Source: Acidobacteriaceae bacterium
GTDB lineage: Bacteria; Acidobacteriota; Terriglobia; Terriglobales; Acidobacteriaceae
Direction of reading: 5' to 3'
Assembly: GCA_030041045.1 (NCBI GenBank)
Contig: JASHOQ010000097.1
Location: forward strand, 62,001 to 126,000
DNA length: 64,000 nucleotides
In this document: positions 32,662-40,304 of the stretch, one piece after another
Position numbering within the stretch: position 1 is the stretch's first letter
Layout of the letters: every line of letters starts with the position of its first letter
The notes under the pieces: model-generated
What the model saw: only the letters and a program-made list of their open reading frames with translations
Told to the model about the DNA's origin: nothing
Database searches by the model: none
Program-made: the position numbers and the translations under genes

Positions 32662-33599
32662 AGCTGCGCATCGGCAGCCGCGGGTCGCAACTTGCGCTGT
32701 GGCAGGCCAACCACGTGGCGTCTCTGCTGCGCGAGCAGGGGCACGAAGTCGAGATCGTGATCATTAAGACCACCGGCGACCGCGCGCAGGATGTGGCTTT
32801 TGCTGCCGTGGGCGCGAAGGGCATGTTCACCAAGGAAATTGAAGAGGCGCTCGCGCGTGGGCGCGTCGACCTGGCCGTGCACTCGCTCAAGGATTTGCCC
32901 ACGGAGCTGCCCGAGGGTTTTGCGCTGGCCGCCACGCCGGTGCGCGCGGATGCGCGCGATGCGCTGGTGTCAAGCAAATATGCAAACCTGGCTGCGTTGC
33001 CCAAGAGCGCGCGCGTGGGCACCAGCAGCGCGCGGCGCCGGGCGCAGTTGCACGCGCTGCGTCCGGATATCGAGATTGTGGAATTTCGCGGCAATGTGGA
33101 CACGCGGCTGCGCAAGCTGGCTGACGGCGAAGTGGATGCAATCCTGCTCGCCGCGGCGGGTCTGGAGCGGCTGGGCAAGACCGACTGGCTGCGCGAGCGC
33201 TTCGAGCCCAAGGATTTTTGTCCGGCGGCCGGACAGGGCGCGCTGGCCATCGAGACGCGCCGGGACGATGCGGCCACCATCGCCGCTGTTGCGTTTCTGG
33301 ATCATGCGGACACGCGCTTTGCGGTGACGGCCGAGCGCGCGGCGCTGGCCAGCCTGGGCGGCGGATGCCAGGTGCCCATCGGCGTGCATTGCCGGCTGAA
33401 GTTCACGCAGCACCACAAGCCGCAGGACGAGATTTTTGCCGTGGTGGCGTCAGCGGAGACAGGCGAAGTGGTGCGCGTGCACTGGCAGAAGACGCGCGAT
33501 CACGACGATCCCATAGCCTTCGGCCGGCACGCGGCCAAGATGCTGCTGCAGTCGGGCGCCGGTCCGCTGCTCGCTGGCGAGCCGGGCGGCGCGCCATGA
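32658..33599 (+). CDS. hemC: Porphobilinogen deaminase (hydroxymethylbilane synthase)
   Basis: HemC joins four porphobilinogens into hydroxymethylbilane. The protein has 313 residues, the standard size. It opens L-R-I-G-S-R-G-S-Q-L-A-L-W-Q, then V-H-S-L-K-D-L-P-T, G-T-S-S-A-R-R-R and F-R-G-N-V-D-T-R-L with substrate-binding Arg residues. The dipyrromethane cofactor would attach to C237 in L-G-G-G-C-Q-V-P-I. It overlaps hemA and hemD by 4 bases each. Confidence 0.97.
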   Translation: MKLRIGSRGSQLALWQANHVASLLREQGHEVEIVIIKTTGDRAQDVAFAAVGAKGMFTKEIEEALARGRVDLAVHSLKDLPTELPEGFALAATPVRADARDALVSSKYANLAALPKSARVGTSSARRRAQLHALRPDIEIVEFRGNVDTRLRKLADGEVDAILLAAAGLERLGKTDWLRERFEPKDFCPAAGQGALAIETRRDDAATIAAVAFLDHADTRFAVTAERAALASLGGGCQVPIGVHCRLKFTQHHKPQDEIFAVVASAETGEVVRVHWQKTRDHDDPIAFGRHAAKMLLQSGAGPLLAGEPGGAP

Positions 33600-34402
33600 G
33601 TGGGCCGCCGGCCGATCTCCCTCTCACCGGCCGGCGCGTGCTCGAGGGAAAGCGCGTTCTCGTCACGCGGGCCGCAGGGCAGGCTTCGAAATTGAGTGAA
33701 GCGTTGTGCGCGCTGGGTGCGGAGCCGGTGGATGTGCCCGTGCTCGAGATTCGGCCGCCCAGGAGTTATGACGCCTTGGATGCGGCTCTGCGCGGGCTCG
33801 CGGCGTACGGCTGGTTGATCTTTACCAGCGCGAATACGGTGCGCGCCCTGGTGGAACGCTCGGCTGCGCTTGGGATTTCTTTTGAGAAAGCCGCGATGCC
33901 GCAGGTCGCTGCCGTGGGCGAAGCCACGGCGGCAACGGCGCGGAATGCCGGGTTCGCCGTGGCGCTGGTTCCCGAGAACTACATTTCTGAATCTTTGGTT
34001 CAGGTTTTTGCCGCAAGAGCCGCAGGCCAGAGAGTCTTGCTGGCGCGGGCGGAGATGGCGCGTGACCTGATTCCCGATGCCCTACGCATGGCCGGCGCGC
34101 ACGTCGATGTGGTCGACGCGTATCGCAACGTGTTGCCCGAGGACGCTCCGAAGAAACTGCGCGTGGCGCTCGAAGAAAAAATTGACGCGGCCACGTTCAC
34201 CAGTTCGTCGAGCGTGACGCATTTGAAAGAGGCGGCGGAGAAGGCGGGGATTGCGTTTCCGCTCGCGGGTGTCCAGGCCATCTCCATCGGGCCGATTACC
34301 AGCGCCACGCTGCGCGAGCAGGGATGGGAACCGGCAGCCGAGGCAACGCGGTCGGATATTGCGGGGCTGGTGCAAGCAGCGGCGAGCCTTCTTCGCGGAT
34401 AG
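33596..34402 (+). CDS. hemD: Uroporphyrinogen-III synthase
   Basis: HemD closes and inverts ring D of hydroxymethylbilane to give uroporphyrinogen III. The ATG at 33596 overlaps the hemC stop (ATGA); the frame further upstream reads through hemC. The 268 residues show the weakly conserved two-domain pattern: G-K-R-V-L-V-T-R-A-A-G-Q, F-T-S-A-N-T-V-R, V-G-E-A-T-A, Y-R-N-V-L-P and T-F-T-S-S-S-S-V. Late I-S-I-G-P-I-T-S-A-T-L is also typical. It is the last gene of the heme block. Confidence 0.93.
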   Translation: MSGPPADLPLTGRRVLEGKRVLVTRAAGQASKLSEALCALGAEPVDVPVLEIRPPRSYDALDAALRGLAAYGWLIFTSANTVRALVERSAALGISFEKAAMPQVAAVGEATAATARNAGFAVALVPENYISESLVQVFAARAAGQRVLLARAEMARDLIPDALRMAGAHVDVVDAYRNVLPEDAPKKLRVALEEKIDAATFTSSSSVTHLKEAAEKAGIAFPLAGVQAISIGPITSATLREQGWEPAAEATRSDIAGLVQAAASLLRG

Positions 34403-34508
34403 ATTCTTTTCGAGCGCGCCGGCCGGCTGTTTTCCGGTGGACGCCGTCGCCCGCTGCAGTCTAAAATCCGCCTCAACCCGCGGAATTGCCGGACTTCGAG
34501 GAGGGAAA

Positions 34509-34961
34509 ATGGGCGACCTGCTTCAACCCACACACCTGATGGTTCTCGTTTTCCTTCTCGGCAGCTTGATTCTGGTTCCGGCGATCTTCTATCTCATCAC
34601 ATTGCAAAACGCGCTGACCAAGTGTGCACCGGGCGCAAGAACCATGGACCCGGGGATGGTCTGGCTGCTTCTTGTGCCGATTTTCCATCTGATCTGGAGT
34701 TTCTTTGTGGTGATGGCGCTCGCCAAGTCGCTCGGCAATGAGTTCCGGCGCCGGGGGATCCCGAGCCCCGATCCACTCCCCGGGCAGAGCATCGGCATGG
34801 CCATGTGCATCTGCGGCTGCTGCAGCGTCGTTCCTCTCCTCAACCTTCTTGCCGGTCCCGCCGCTTTCATTTTGTGGGTCATCTACTGGGTAAAAATTGC
34901 GGAATTTTCGCGGGTGCTCGATCTGCCTGTGCCCGCGTACCCGGCTCCGTCGGCAATCTAA
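34509..34961 (+). CDS. Small membrane protein with a Cys cluster
   Basis: A 150-residue protein with three or four membrane helices. The ATG at 34509 has GAGGAGGG upstream. The second helix pair is preceded by D-P-G-M-V-W-L-L-L-V-P-I-F-H, a pattern seen in an uncharacterised bacterial membrane family. Residues 100-105 (C-I-C-G-C-C) hold four Cys at the start of the third helix, which may be a metal or lipid-modification site or merely a hydrophobic run. Function unknown. The 106-base gap after hemD argues for a separate unit. Confidence 0.7.
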   Translation: MGDLLQPTHLMVLVFLLGSLILVPAIFYLITLQNALTKCAPGARTMDPGMVWLLLVPIFHLIWSFFVVMALAKSLGNEFRRRGIPSPDPLPGQSIGMAMCICGCCSVVPLLNLLAGPAAFILWVIYWVKIAEFSRVLDLPVPAYPAPSAI

Positions 34962-35013
34962 GCGACGCACGGGCTGCGAGCGCCGTCCCTGCCAACTCCG
35001 CTAACCCCGCTTC

Positions 35014-35724
35014 TCACGACTCCCACGTCTTGTCCTTCGAGCGGCAGAGCGTCTCGAGAGCGCACTCGCGGCATTTCGGATTGCGCGCGAGGCAGACTTT
35101 GCGGCCGTGGTGAATGATCTGGTGCGAAAAGCGGATCCAGTGATCGCGGGGAAGCACCCGCATCAGTTCCTGCTCGACTTTTTGCGGGGTGTCGCCTTTG
35201 GCCAGCTCCAGGCGGCGCGCAATGCGGAAGACGTGCGTATCGACAACCACGCCCTCGGCCTTGCCGAAGCTCACGCCGAGGACCACGTTGGCGGTTTTGC
35301 GCGCGGCGCCAGGAATGGTGATCAACTCGGCGAGCGTCTCCGGCACCTTGCCGCCGAAGTCGCCGGTGATTTTTTTGGCCGCGCCCAGGATCGACTTCGC
35401 TTTGTTGCGGAAGAAGCCGGTGGTCTTGATGAGCGCTTCGAGGTCCGACTGCGTGGCCTTGGTCATGGCCGCGGGGGTAGGGAAGCGCTTGAATAATTCC
35501 GGCGTGACCATATTCACGCGCACATCGGTGCATTGCGCGGAAAGGATGGTCGCCACCAGCAGCTCCCACGGTGTGCGGTAATCGAGCGCGCATTCGGCGT
35601 CGGGGTAGGCCTCGTCGAGCGCCTTGAGGATGGCGGCGACGCGGGCTTCACTCGAACGACGGGGCGCGAGCGGGCCTCTTGCGGACTTCACTGGCGTTTT
35701 GCGGACACTCGATTTCTTTGCCAT
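35014..35724 (-). CDS. nth: Endonuclease III
   Basis: Base-excision repair glycosylase/AP lyase for oxidised pyrimidines, 236 residues from the ATG at 35724 (M-A-K-K-S-S-V-R-K); the frame to 35859 has no better support. The helix-hairpin-helix I-P-G-A-A-R-K-T-A-N carries the catalytic Lys, and V-V-D-T-H-V-F-R the catalytic Asp. Four Cys spaced C-x6-C-x2-C-x5-C near the end form the 4Fe-4S site. It lies just after the VapBC genes on the same strand, 4 bases after the toxin stop, so it may be read from the VapBC promoter. Confidence 0.95.
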   Translation of the reverse strand: MAKKSSVRKTPVKSARGPLAPRRSSEARVAAILKALDEAYPDAECALDYRTPWELLVATILSAQCTDVRVNMVTPELFKRFPTPAAMTKATQSDLEALIKTTGFFRNKAKSILGAAKKITGDFGGKVPETLAELITIPGAARKTANVVLGVSFGKAEGVVVDTHVFRIARRLELAKGDTPQKVEQELMRVLPRDHWIRFSHQIIHHGRKVCLARNPKCRECALETLCRSKDKTWES

Positions 35725-35728
35725 GGAT

Positions 35729-36127
35729 TCAGGAAAGAAGTCTGGCGCGTATACCTTGGGACTTGAGAAGCCTAACGGCCTGCTTGTCGAAACTGACGAA
35801 CTCTTCGGCGCCCAGCCATTGACCCTCGTAGGCGATGGCGCCATCGGCAAAGTCGCCACCCTCGTCGAGAATTTCCAATCCGGCCTCTACCGTGGCTCGG
35901 TCCGTGACAACATTCTCGCTATCGATCAAAAATCGAATTGCTTCCGCCACCTCTGCCGCTGACTTCTTATAACCCTGCCTGAGAACCCAGACAAATTCGC
36001 AAAAAACGGACACCGGTATGGCGACAAGCTCAGCGCTTCTCAGAGCCTCTGCGGCCAAACGAGCCTGGGGAGAATTGTCGTGCAGAGCATCGCGCAGAAG
36101 CACATTCGTGTCCGTGACGATCTTCAT
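35729..36127 (-). CDS. vapC: PIN-domain toxin of a VapBC module
   Basis: A 132-residue PIN-domain RNase. The acidic site is visible as D6 (V-T-D-T-N-V-L), E44 (V-F-C-E-F), D92/D95 (G-D-F-A-D-G-A) and D114 (S-F-D-K). Such toxins cut tRNA or rRNA and are held inactive by the cognate antitoxin. The start overlaps the antitoxin stop by 4 bases (ATGA), the standard VapBC arrangement. The cellular target cannot be read from sequence. Confidence 0.9.
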   Translation of the reverse strand: MKIVTDTNVLLRDALHDNSPQARLAAEALRSAELVAIPVSVFCEFVWVLRQGYKKSAAEVAEAIRFLIDSENVVTDRATVEAGLEILDEGGDFADGAIAYEGQWLGAEEFVSFDKQAVRLLKSQGIRARLLS

Positions 36128-36375
36128 CGCTTGCCTGCCCAGGCATCTTCAGTGATTTTCTTAATCTGGGCGATTGTGAGCCGTGGAGCACCCTTTTTCG
36201 CCAGAAAGCCACTGAACCCTTCGATAGAGTGTCTTTTTTGAGCGGGCTTCACCATAAGCCGTCCATCCGGCAGCTTATCAACTTGAACCTTCTGGCCCGG
36301 TGAGACCTTCAAATGCCGCAACAGTTCCTGCTTGAGCGTGATCTGGCCTTTGGCGGTAACGGTGAGCGTGGCCAT
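36124..36375 (-). CDS. vapB: AbrB/SpoVT-fold antitoxin
   Basis: An 83-residue antitoxin. The ATG at 36375 has GAGGAA 5 bases upstream; the earlier start at 36393 has none. M-A-T-L-T-V-T-A-K-G-Q-I-T-L-K is the swapped-hairpin AbrB DNA-binding motif, and the C-terminal part should wrap the toxin. It is expected to repress its own promoter, and a perfect dyad lies 20 bases before its start (36395-36414). Confidence 0.9.
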   Translation of the reverse strand: MATLTVTAKGQITLKQELLRHLKVSPGQKVQVDKLPDGRLMVKPAQKRHSIEGFSGFLAKKGAPRLTIAQIKKITEDAWAGKR

Positions 36376-36394
36376 AATATTCCTCGGATCCATT

Positions 36395-36414
36395 GTAAGG
36401 CAAAAATGCCTTAC
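36395..36414. promoter_or_regulatory. Perfect dyad before vapB, likely VapB operator
   Basis: GTAAGGC (36395-36401) and GCCTTAC (36408-36414) form a perfect 7-bp inverted repeat with an A-rich 6-base centre. It lies 20 bases upstream of the vapB ATG on its template side, the expected place for an antitoxin-bound operator. Confidence 0.6.
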
Positions 36415-36458
36415 CGTCCAAGGCCGCGGATTCGATCAAATGTCTCCCTGGAGTTGAC

Positions 36459-36488
36459 TGTGGAGTCGATTGTTGAATAAACTCCACA
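36459..36488. promoter_or_regulatory. Perfect dyad before mazE, likely MazE operator
   Basis: TGTGGAGT (36459-36466) and ACTCCACA (36481-36488) are an 8-bp perfect inverted repeat with a 14-base AT-rich spacer. The right arm ends one base before the mazE ATG. There is no room for a ribosome site, so the mRNA may be leaderless and binding here would cover the start. Confidence 0.6.
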
Positions 36489-36489
36489 T

Positions 36490-36723
36490 ATGGAAACCAT
36501 CCAGATCGTTCTCGACAAAAAGCTGCTGGCGGCTGCCGACCGGGCCGCGCGCCGGTTGAAGGCCAACCGTTCCGCGCTGGTGCGCGACGCGCTGCGAGAG
36601 CACCTGCGGCGACTGGAAATACGAGCCAAAGAAGAGCGCGACCGTGAGGGCTATGCGAGACAGCCGCACACCAGCGAAGAGGAAAGGGGCTGGGAAGCTG
36701 AGGCAGCGTGGCGGGAAGAATAA
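36490..36723 (+). CDS. mazE: Ribbon-helix-helix antitoxin
   Basis: A 77-residue antitoxin. Residues 1-45 (E-T-I-Q-I-V-L-D-K-K-L-L, then R-L-K-A-N-R-S-A-L-V-R-D-A-L-R) form a ribbon-helix-helix DNA-binding domain. The charged C-terminal tail should bind the toxin. Its stop shares one base with the toxin start (TAATG). No ribosome site precedes the ATG. The symbol refers to the MazEF-type pairing; the fold is RHH rather than the AbrB fold of E. coli MazE. Confidence 0.85.
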   Translation: METIQIVLDKKLLAAADRAARRLKANRSALVRDALREHLRRLEIRAKEERDREGYARQPHTSEEERGWEAEAAWREE

Positions 36724-37040
36724 TGCGCGGGGATGTGCGTCTTTATCGATTCGCGCCGCCCGACAAGGAGCGGCCGGTCCTGGTACTCACTCGCGACAGC
36801 GCGATTGCCTACCTGGCCAACGTGACCGTCGCGCCCATTACGTCAACCATCCGCGGTGTTCCCTCCGAAGTTGCTCTCGGCAGCGATGACGGCATGAAGA
36901 CGCCGTGCGCCGTGAACCTGCACAACGCCGTGACGGTAGCGAAGGATCGCCTGGGAAAGCGCGTGGCGCAATTGTACCCTTCGCGCATGAATGAAATTTG
37001 CGTCGCGCTGCGGTTTGCTCTGGGCTGCGATTCGCATTGA
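36723..37040 (+). CDS. mazF: MazF/PemK-family mRNA interferase toxin
   Basis: A 105-residue endoribonuclease. The start ATG at 36723 overlaps the antitoxin stop; a start at 36708 would lie inside the antitoxin gene. R-G-D-V-R-L-Y-R-F, D-K-E-R-P-V-L-V-L-T-R-D, V-T-V-A-P-I-T-S-T-I-R and C-A-V-N-L-H-N match the PemK/MazF SH3-like barrel with its Arg and Thr/Ser active residues. It should cleave mRNA at short motifs. It converges with hemQ, with 13 bases between. Confidence 0.92.
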   Translation: MRGDVRLYRFAPPDKERPVLVLTRDSAIAYLANVTVAPITSTIRGVPSEVALGSDDGMKTPCAVNLHNAVTVAKDRLGKRVAQLYPSRMNEICVALRFALGCDSH

Positions 37041-37053
37041 ATCGGCGGAGCGT

Positions 37054-37902
37054 CTAGTTCGGTTCCTCAGCTTCGAGCATCCCGCCGAGCCAGCCACTCA
37101 GCTTCTCCACCGCCAGCCGCACCCCGATATAAAACTGCCCGAAGAGCGCGTAGACGGCGCTGACTTCGTCGAAGCGCATCTCGTAGATGAGCTTCTTGAA
37201 CACCACGGGATCGTCGGCGAAGAGGTCGACACCCCACTCCCAATCGTCCAACCCAATCGAGCCGGTGATGATCTGCTTGACCTGCTCGCCATATCGTCTA
37301 CCGATCAGCCCGTGCTCGTGCATCATGCGCTGCCTTTCTGCAAAAGGCACGGAGTACCAGTTGACCCCTTCGCCGCGCTTGCGGTCCATGGGATAGAAGC
37401 AGAGATACTTTGTGTCCGGGATGGCGGGCCAGAGACGCGGCTTCATGGCCTCGGCGCTGCGCTTGAGCGACGCGGCGATTTCCGCGTTCCACTCGGGCGA
37501 GTGCGCGGCGAAACCCTTGGCCGCGGCGGCCTCGTAGGTTTTGCGCGTGGACTCGTAGAGGCCGAGCTCGACTACGGAGACGTAGGAGTGGCGCTGTTCA
37601 AAAAAATCAGAAAGCGGTTCCTGCGCAAGATCAAGCTCCACCTGGTTCAGCGCTTCCAGCGATTCACGAAAATGAATCAGCATCAGGTCGCCCTTGTGGC
37701 CGAGCTGGGAATAAAGTGCTGTGCGCACTGGTGCGTCGAGGCTTGCGCGCTCCAGCTCTTTCAGCGCCTCTGTAAACTCCATGGCCATGCGCTCGCGTTC
37801 CTGGGCTGCGGCCGCGCGCCACGCCTTCCAGTCGAAACGGAAGAACTGGTGCAGAACACTCGCGCCTTCGAGAGTGAGCGGAACAGGCGGAAAGTCGGAC
37901 AC
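37054..37902 (-). CDS. hemQ: Coproheme decarboxylase, chlorite dismutase family
   Basis: HemQ converts iron coproporphyrin III to heme b in the coproporphyrin-dependent pathway. The GTG at 37902 has AAGGAGG 4 bases upstream, which decides the start over the longer frame to 38016. The protein has 282 residues. Near the middle C-F-Y-P-M-D-R-K-R carries the radical Tyr (Y170), and M-M-H-E-H-G holds the proximal heme His (H197). G-L-D-D-W-E-W-G-V and Y-E-M-R-F-D-E-V-S are family signatures. Its presence implies that this organism ends heme synthesis through coproheme, fitting the hemACD operon nearby. Confidence 0.95.
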   Translation of the reverse strand: MSDFPPVPLTLEGASVLHQFFRFDWKAWRAAAAQERERMAMEFTEALKELERASLDAPVRTALYSQLGHKGDLMLIHFRESLEALNQVELDLAQEPLSDFFEQRHSYVSVVELGLYESTRKTYEAAAAKGFAAHSPEWNAEIAASLKRSAEAMKPRLWPAIPDTKYLCFYPMDRKRGEGVNWYSVPFAERQRMMHEHGLIGRRYGEQVKQIITGSIGLDDWEWGVDLFADDPVVFKKLIYEMRFDEVSAVYALFGQFYIGVRLAVEKLSGWLGGMLEAEEPN

Positions 37903-38122
37903 GCAGCCTCCTTGGCGCAGCCCTCCCTCGCAGCAAAAAAAATGCGGCGAGCGATGACCCCGCAGACCAAGACGCGTCTGCGGGAACCCCGACTGTGGGG
38001 CGCCCCATGAACACACTCATCCTAACAAACGAGAGTTGCAGACGTGTGCAGCGCAAGATTGCTCGGCTGCGCGCCCCTGGCGGCCGATCGGCTCTCCGCC
38101 GGCCTTTATACTGAGAAGGCGC

Positions 38123-38761
38123 ATGAATGAGAAGATCGTCGCGCTCTTATTTCATTTTGTGGTGCATGTCATCAGCGTAGGCGGCTACGGAGGCATCGTT
38201 GCGCTCATTGTGATGAATTCGTGCGGCGTTCCCATCCCCTCCGAACTCATTATGCCGTTCTCCGGCTATCTGGTATACCTGGGACGATTTCACCTGCTTC
38301 TGGCGGTGATGGCAGGAGCAGCGGGTTGCAACATTGGTTCGGCGATTGCGTATTGGATCGGCGCCAAAGGTGGGCGGCCGCTGGTGGAGCGCTACGGCAC
38401 CTGGGTGCTGATGAGTCATCACGATCTGGACCGCATGACGTACTTCTTCGAGCGCTACGGATCGATCGCCATTCTCATTGGGCGCATGCTGCCGGTGGTG
38501 CAAACCTTTGTCGCCTTCCCTGCCGGCATCGGTAAAATGCCGCGCCTGCGCTTTCACATTTATACTTCCGTGGGTTCATCGGTCTGGTATTTTTGCCTGG
38601 CCTGGGCGGGCATGAAGCTGGGCCAGAAGTGGAACTCCGATCCGCGTTTTGAAGCGTGGTTTCATCGCTTTCACCTCGCCGTTGAGCTGGCGCTCGTGGC
38701 CGCGTTGGCGTGGTTCGTATGGACGCATTTAAATCGCAAGCGGGCCCTGGACGCGGCATGA
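38123..38761 (+). CDS. DedA-family membrane protein
   Basis: A 212-residue inner-membrane protein of the DedA/SNARE-associated family, implicated in lipid flipping and membrane homeostasis. The ATG at 38123 follows a GAAGG site. Family motifs: N-S-C-G-V-P-I-P-S-E-L-I-M-P-F-S-G-Y, G-A-A-G-C-N-I-G-S-A-I-A-Y-W-I-G, F-F-E-R-Y-G and G-R-M-L-P-V-V-Q-T-F-V-A-F-P-A-G. The last contains the conserved Arg and Pro residues. The lipid substrate is unknown. Confidence 0.92.
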   Translation: MNEKIVALLFHFVVHVISVGGYGGIVALIVMNSCGVPIPSELIMPFSGYLVYLGRFHLLLAVMAGAAGCNIGSAIAYWIGAKGGRPLVERYGTWVLMSHHDLDRMTYFFERYGSIAILIGRMLPVVQTFVAFPAGIGKMPRLRFHIYTSVGSSVWYFCLAWAGMKLGQKWNSDPRFEAWFHRFHLAVELALVAALAWFVWTHLNRKRALDAA

Positions 38762-38840
38762 GAGTCGACCGCAACCAGGGCGCGAAGACCGGCGGGAACG
38801 AGATTCAAACACGACAAGCAAAGGAGCGTTAAGAAAAGCA

Positions 38841-40178
38841 ATGGCGACTGAAGAGAGAAGCAGCCCTGCGGCAGAGAGCGTTGCGCCCGCCAGGGGCAAG
38901 CTGGGCGTGATGGTGGTGGGACTGGGCGCCGTGGCCACCACCATGATTGCGGGCGTGGAAGCGGTGCGGCGCGGGCTGGCCAAGCCCATCGGCTCGCTGA
39001 CGCAGATGGGCACCATCCGGCTGGGCAAACGGACAGACAACAATTCTCCGCTTATCCGCGACTTTGTTCCCCTGGCGGACTTGAAGGACATCGTTTTCAC
39101 CGGCTGGGACATCTTTGAGGACAACGTGTATGAATCCGCGGCGCACGCAGCGGTGCTGGACAAGGAGACGCTGGGGAAATTGAAGCCGCATCTCGAAGCC
39201 ATCAAGCCCATGCCCGCGGTCTTCGACCAGTTCTACGTGAAGCGGCTCAACGGCACCTACGTGAAAAAGGGCAAGAGCAAGCGCGAGCTGGCCGATCAGC
39301 TGATCGAGGACATTCGCGCCTTCAAGAAGACGGTGGAACGCGTGGTGATGATCTGGTGCGGGTCGACCGAAATTTTCATGGAGCCCTCGGCCGTGCACAA
39401 GAGCGTGGAGAATTTCGAGAAGGGGCTGCTCGCCAACGACGCCGGCATCGCGCCTTCGCAGATCTACGCCTACGCTGCCTTGAAAGAAGGCGTACCGTTT
39501 GCCAACGGCGCACCCAACCTCACCGTGGACATTCCCGCCATGGTGTGCCTCTCGAAGAAGAACGCGGCGCCCATCTGCGGCAAGGACTTCAAGACCGGGC
39601 AGACGTTCATGAAGACGGTATTGGCGCCGGCCTTCAAGGCGCGCATGCTGGGCGTGCAGGGATGGTTCTCGACCAACATCCTGGGCAACCGCGACGGCGA
39701 GGTGCTGGACGATCCCGAAAGCTTCAAGACCAAAGAAGAATCGAAGCTGGGTTCGCTTGAATACATCTTCCAGCCGGAACTCTATCCCGATCTTTACAAG
39801 AAGCTCTACCACAAAATCCGCATCAACTATTACCCGCCGCGCGGCGACGAGAAAGAGGCGTGGGACAACATCGACATCTTCGGCTGGCTGGGCTATCCCA
39901 TGCAGGTGAAGGTGAACTTCCTCTGCCGCGATTCGATTTTGGCTGCGCCCATCGCGCTCGACCTGGTGCTCTTTCTCGATCTGGCCAAGCGCACGCCGGG
40001 GCTGCGCTCCATCGGCATCCAGGAGTGGCTGAGCTTCTACTTAAAGTCGCCGCAGACGGCCGAGGGGCTGTATCCGGAGCACGATCTGTTCATCCAGTCG
40101 ATGAAGCTCAAGAACACGCTGCGCCACATCATGGGCCACGACTTGATCACGCACCTGGGCCTCGATTACTACGACTGA
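38841..40178 (+). CDS. ino1: Inositol-3-phosphate synthase
   Basis: Converts glucose 6-phosphate to myo-inositol 3-phosphate with NAD. The protein has 445 residues. The NAD-binding start is V-M-V-V-G-L-G-A-V-A-T-T, followed by W-C-G-S-T-E, E-G-V-P-F-A-N-G-A-P-N-L-T-V-D-I-P and G-K-D-F-K-T-G-Q-T; K-V-N-F and S-I-L-A-A-P-I-A-L-D-L follow. This is the longer bacterial/eukaryote-like form. The inositol may feed phosphatidylinositol or glycolipid synthesis; no such gene is adjacent. A strong terminator follows at 40218. Confidence 0.95.
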   Translation: MATEERSSPAAESVAPARGKLGVMVVGLGAVATTMIAGVEAVRRGLAKPIGSLTQMGTIRLGKRTDNNSPLIRDFVPLADLKDIVFTGWDIFEDNVYESAAHAAVLDKETLGKLKPHLEAIKPMPAVFDQFYVKRLNGTYVKKGKSKRELADQLIEDIRAFKKTVERVVMIWCGSTEIFMEPSAVHKSVENFEKGLLANDAGIAPSQIYAYAALKEGVPFANGAPNLTVDIPAMVCLSKKNAAPICGKDFKTGQTFMKTVLAPAFKARMLGVQGWFSTNILGNRDGEVLDDPESFKTKEESKLGSLEYIFQPELYPDLYKKLYHKIRINYYPPRGDEKEAWDNIDIFGWLGYPMQVKVNFLCRDSILAAPIALDLVLFLDLAKRTPGLRSIGIQEWLSFYLKSPQTAEGLYPEHDLFIQSMKLKNTLRHIMGHDLITHLGLDYYD

Positions 40179-40217
40179 GGCACCTGCGGTGCGGCAGATT
40201 CGCGCATCGCATGTATA

Positions 40218-40252
40218 AACAAAAAGCTCCCGCCGAAAGCGGGAGCTTTTTG
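40218..40252. terminator. Bidirectional rho-independent terminator
   Basis: AAAAAGCTCCCGC (40219-40231) and GCGGGAGCTTTTT (40237-40249) form a perfect 13-bp stem with a CGAAA loop. A-runs and T-runs at the two ends let it work on both strands, between the convergent ino1 and gvpL/F genes. Confidence 0.9.
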
Positions 40253-40304
40253 TTGCAACGCGTGGAAAGAGCCAAGGGCCGAGTTACGCCCGAGAGCAAA
40301 TGAA

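Noticed and set aside
33218-33595. N-terminal extension of HemD
   Set aside because: Out-of-frame reading of hemC; the ATG at 33596 overlaps the hemC stop and begins the family pattern.
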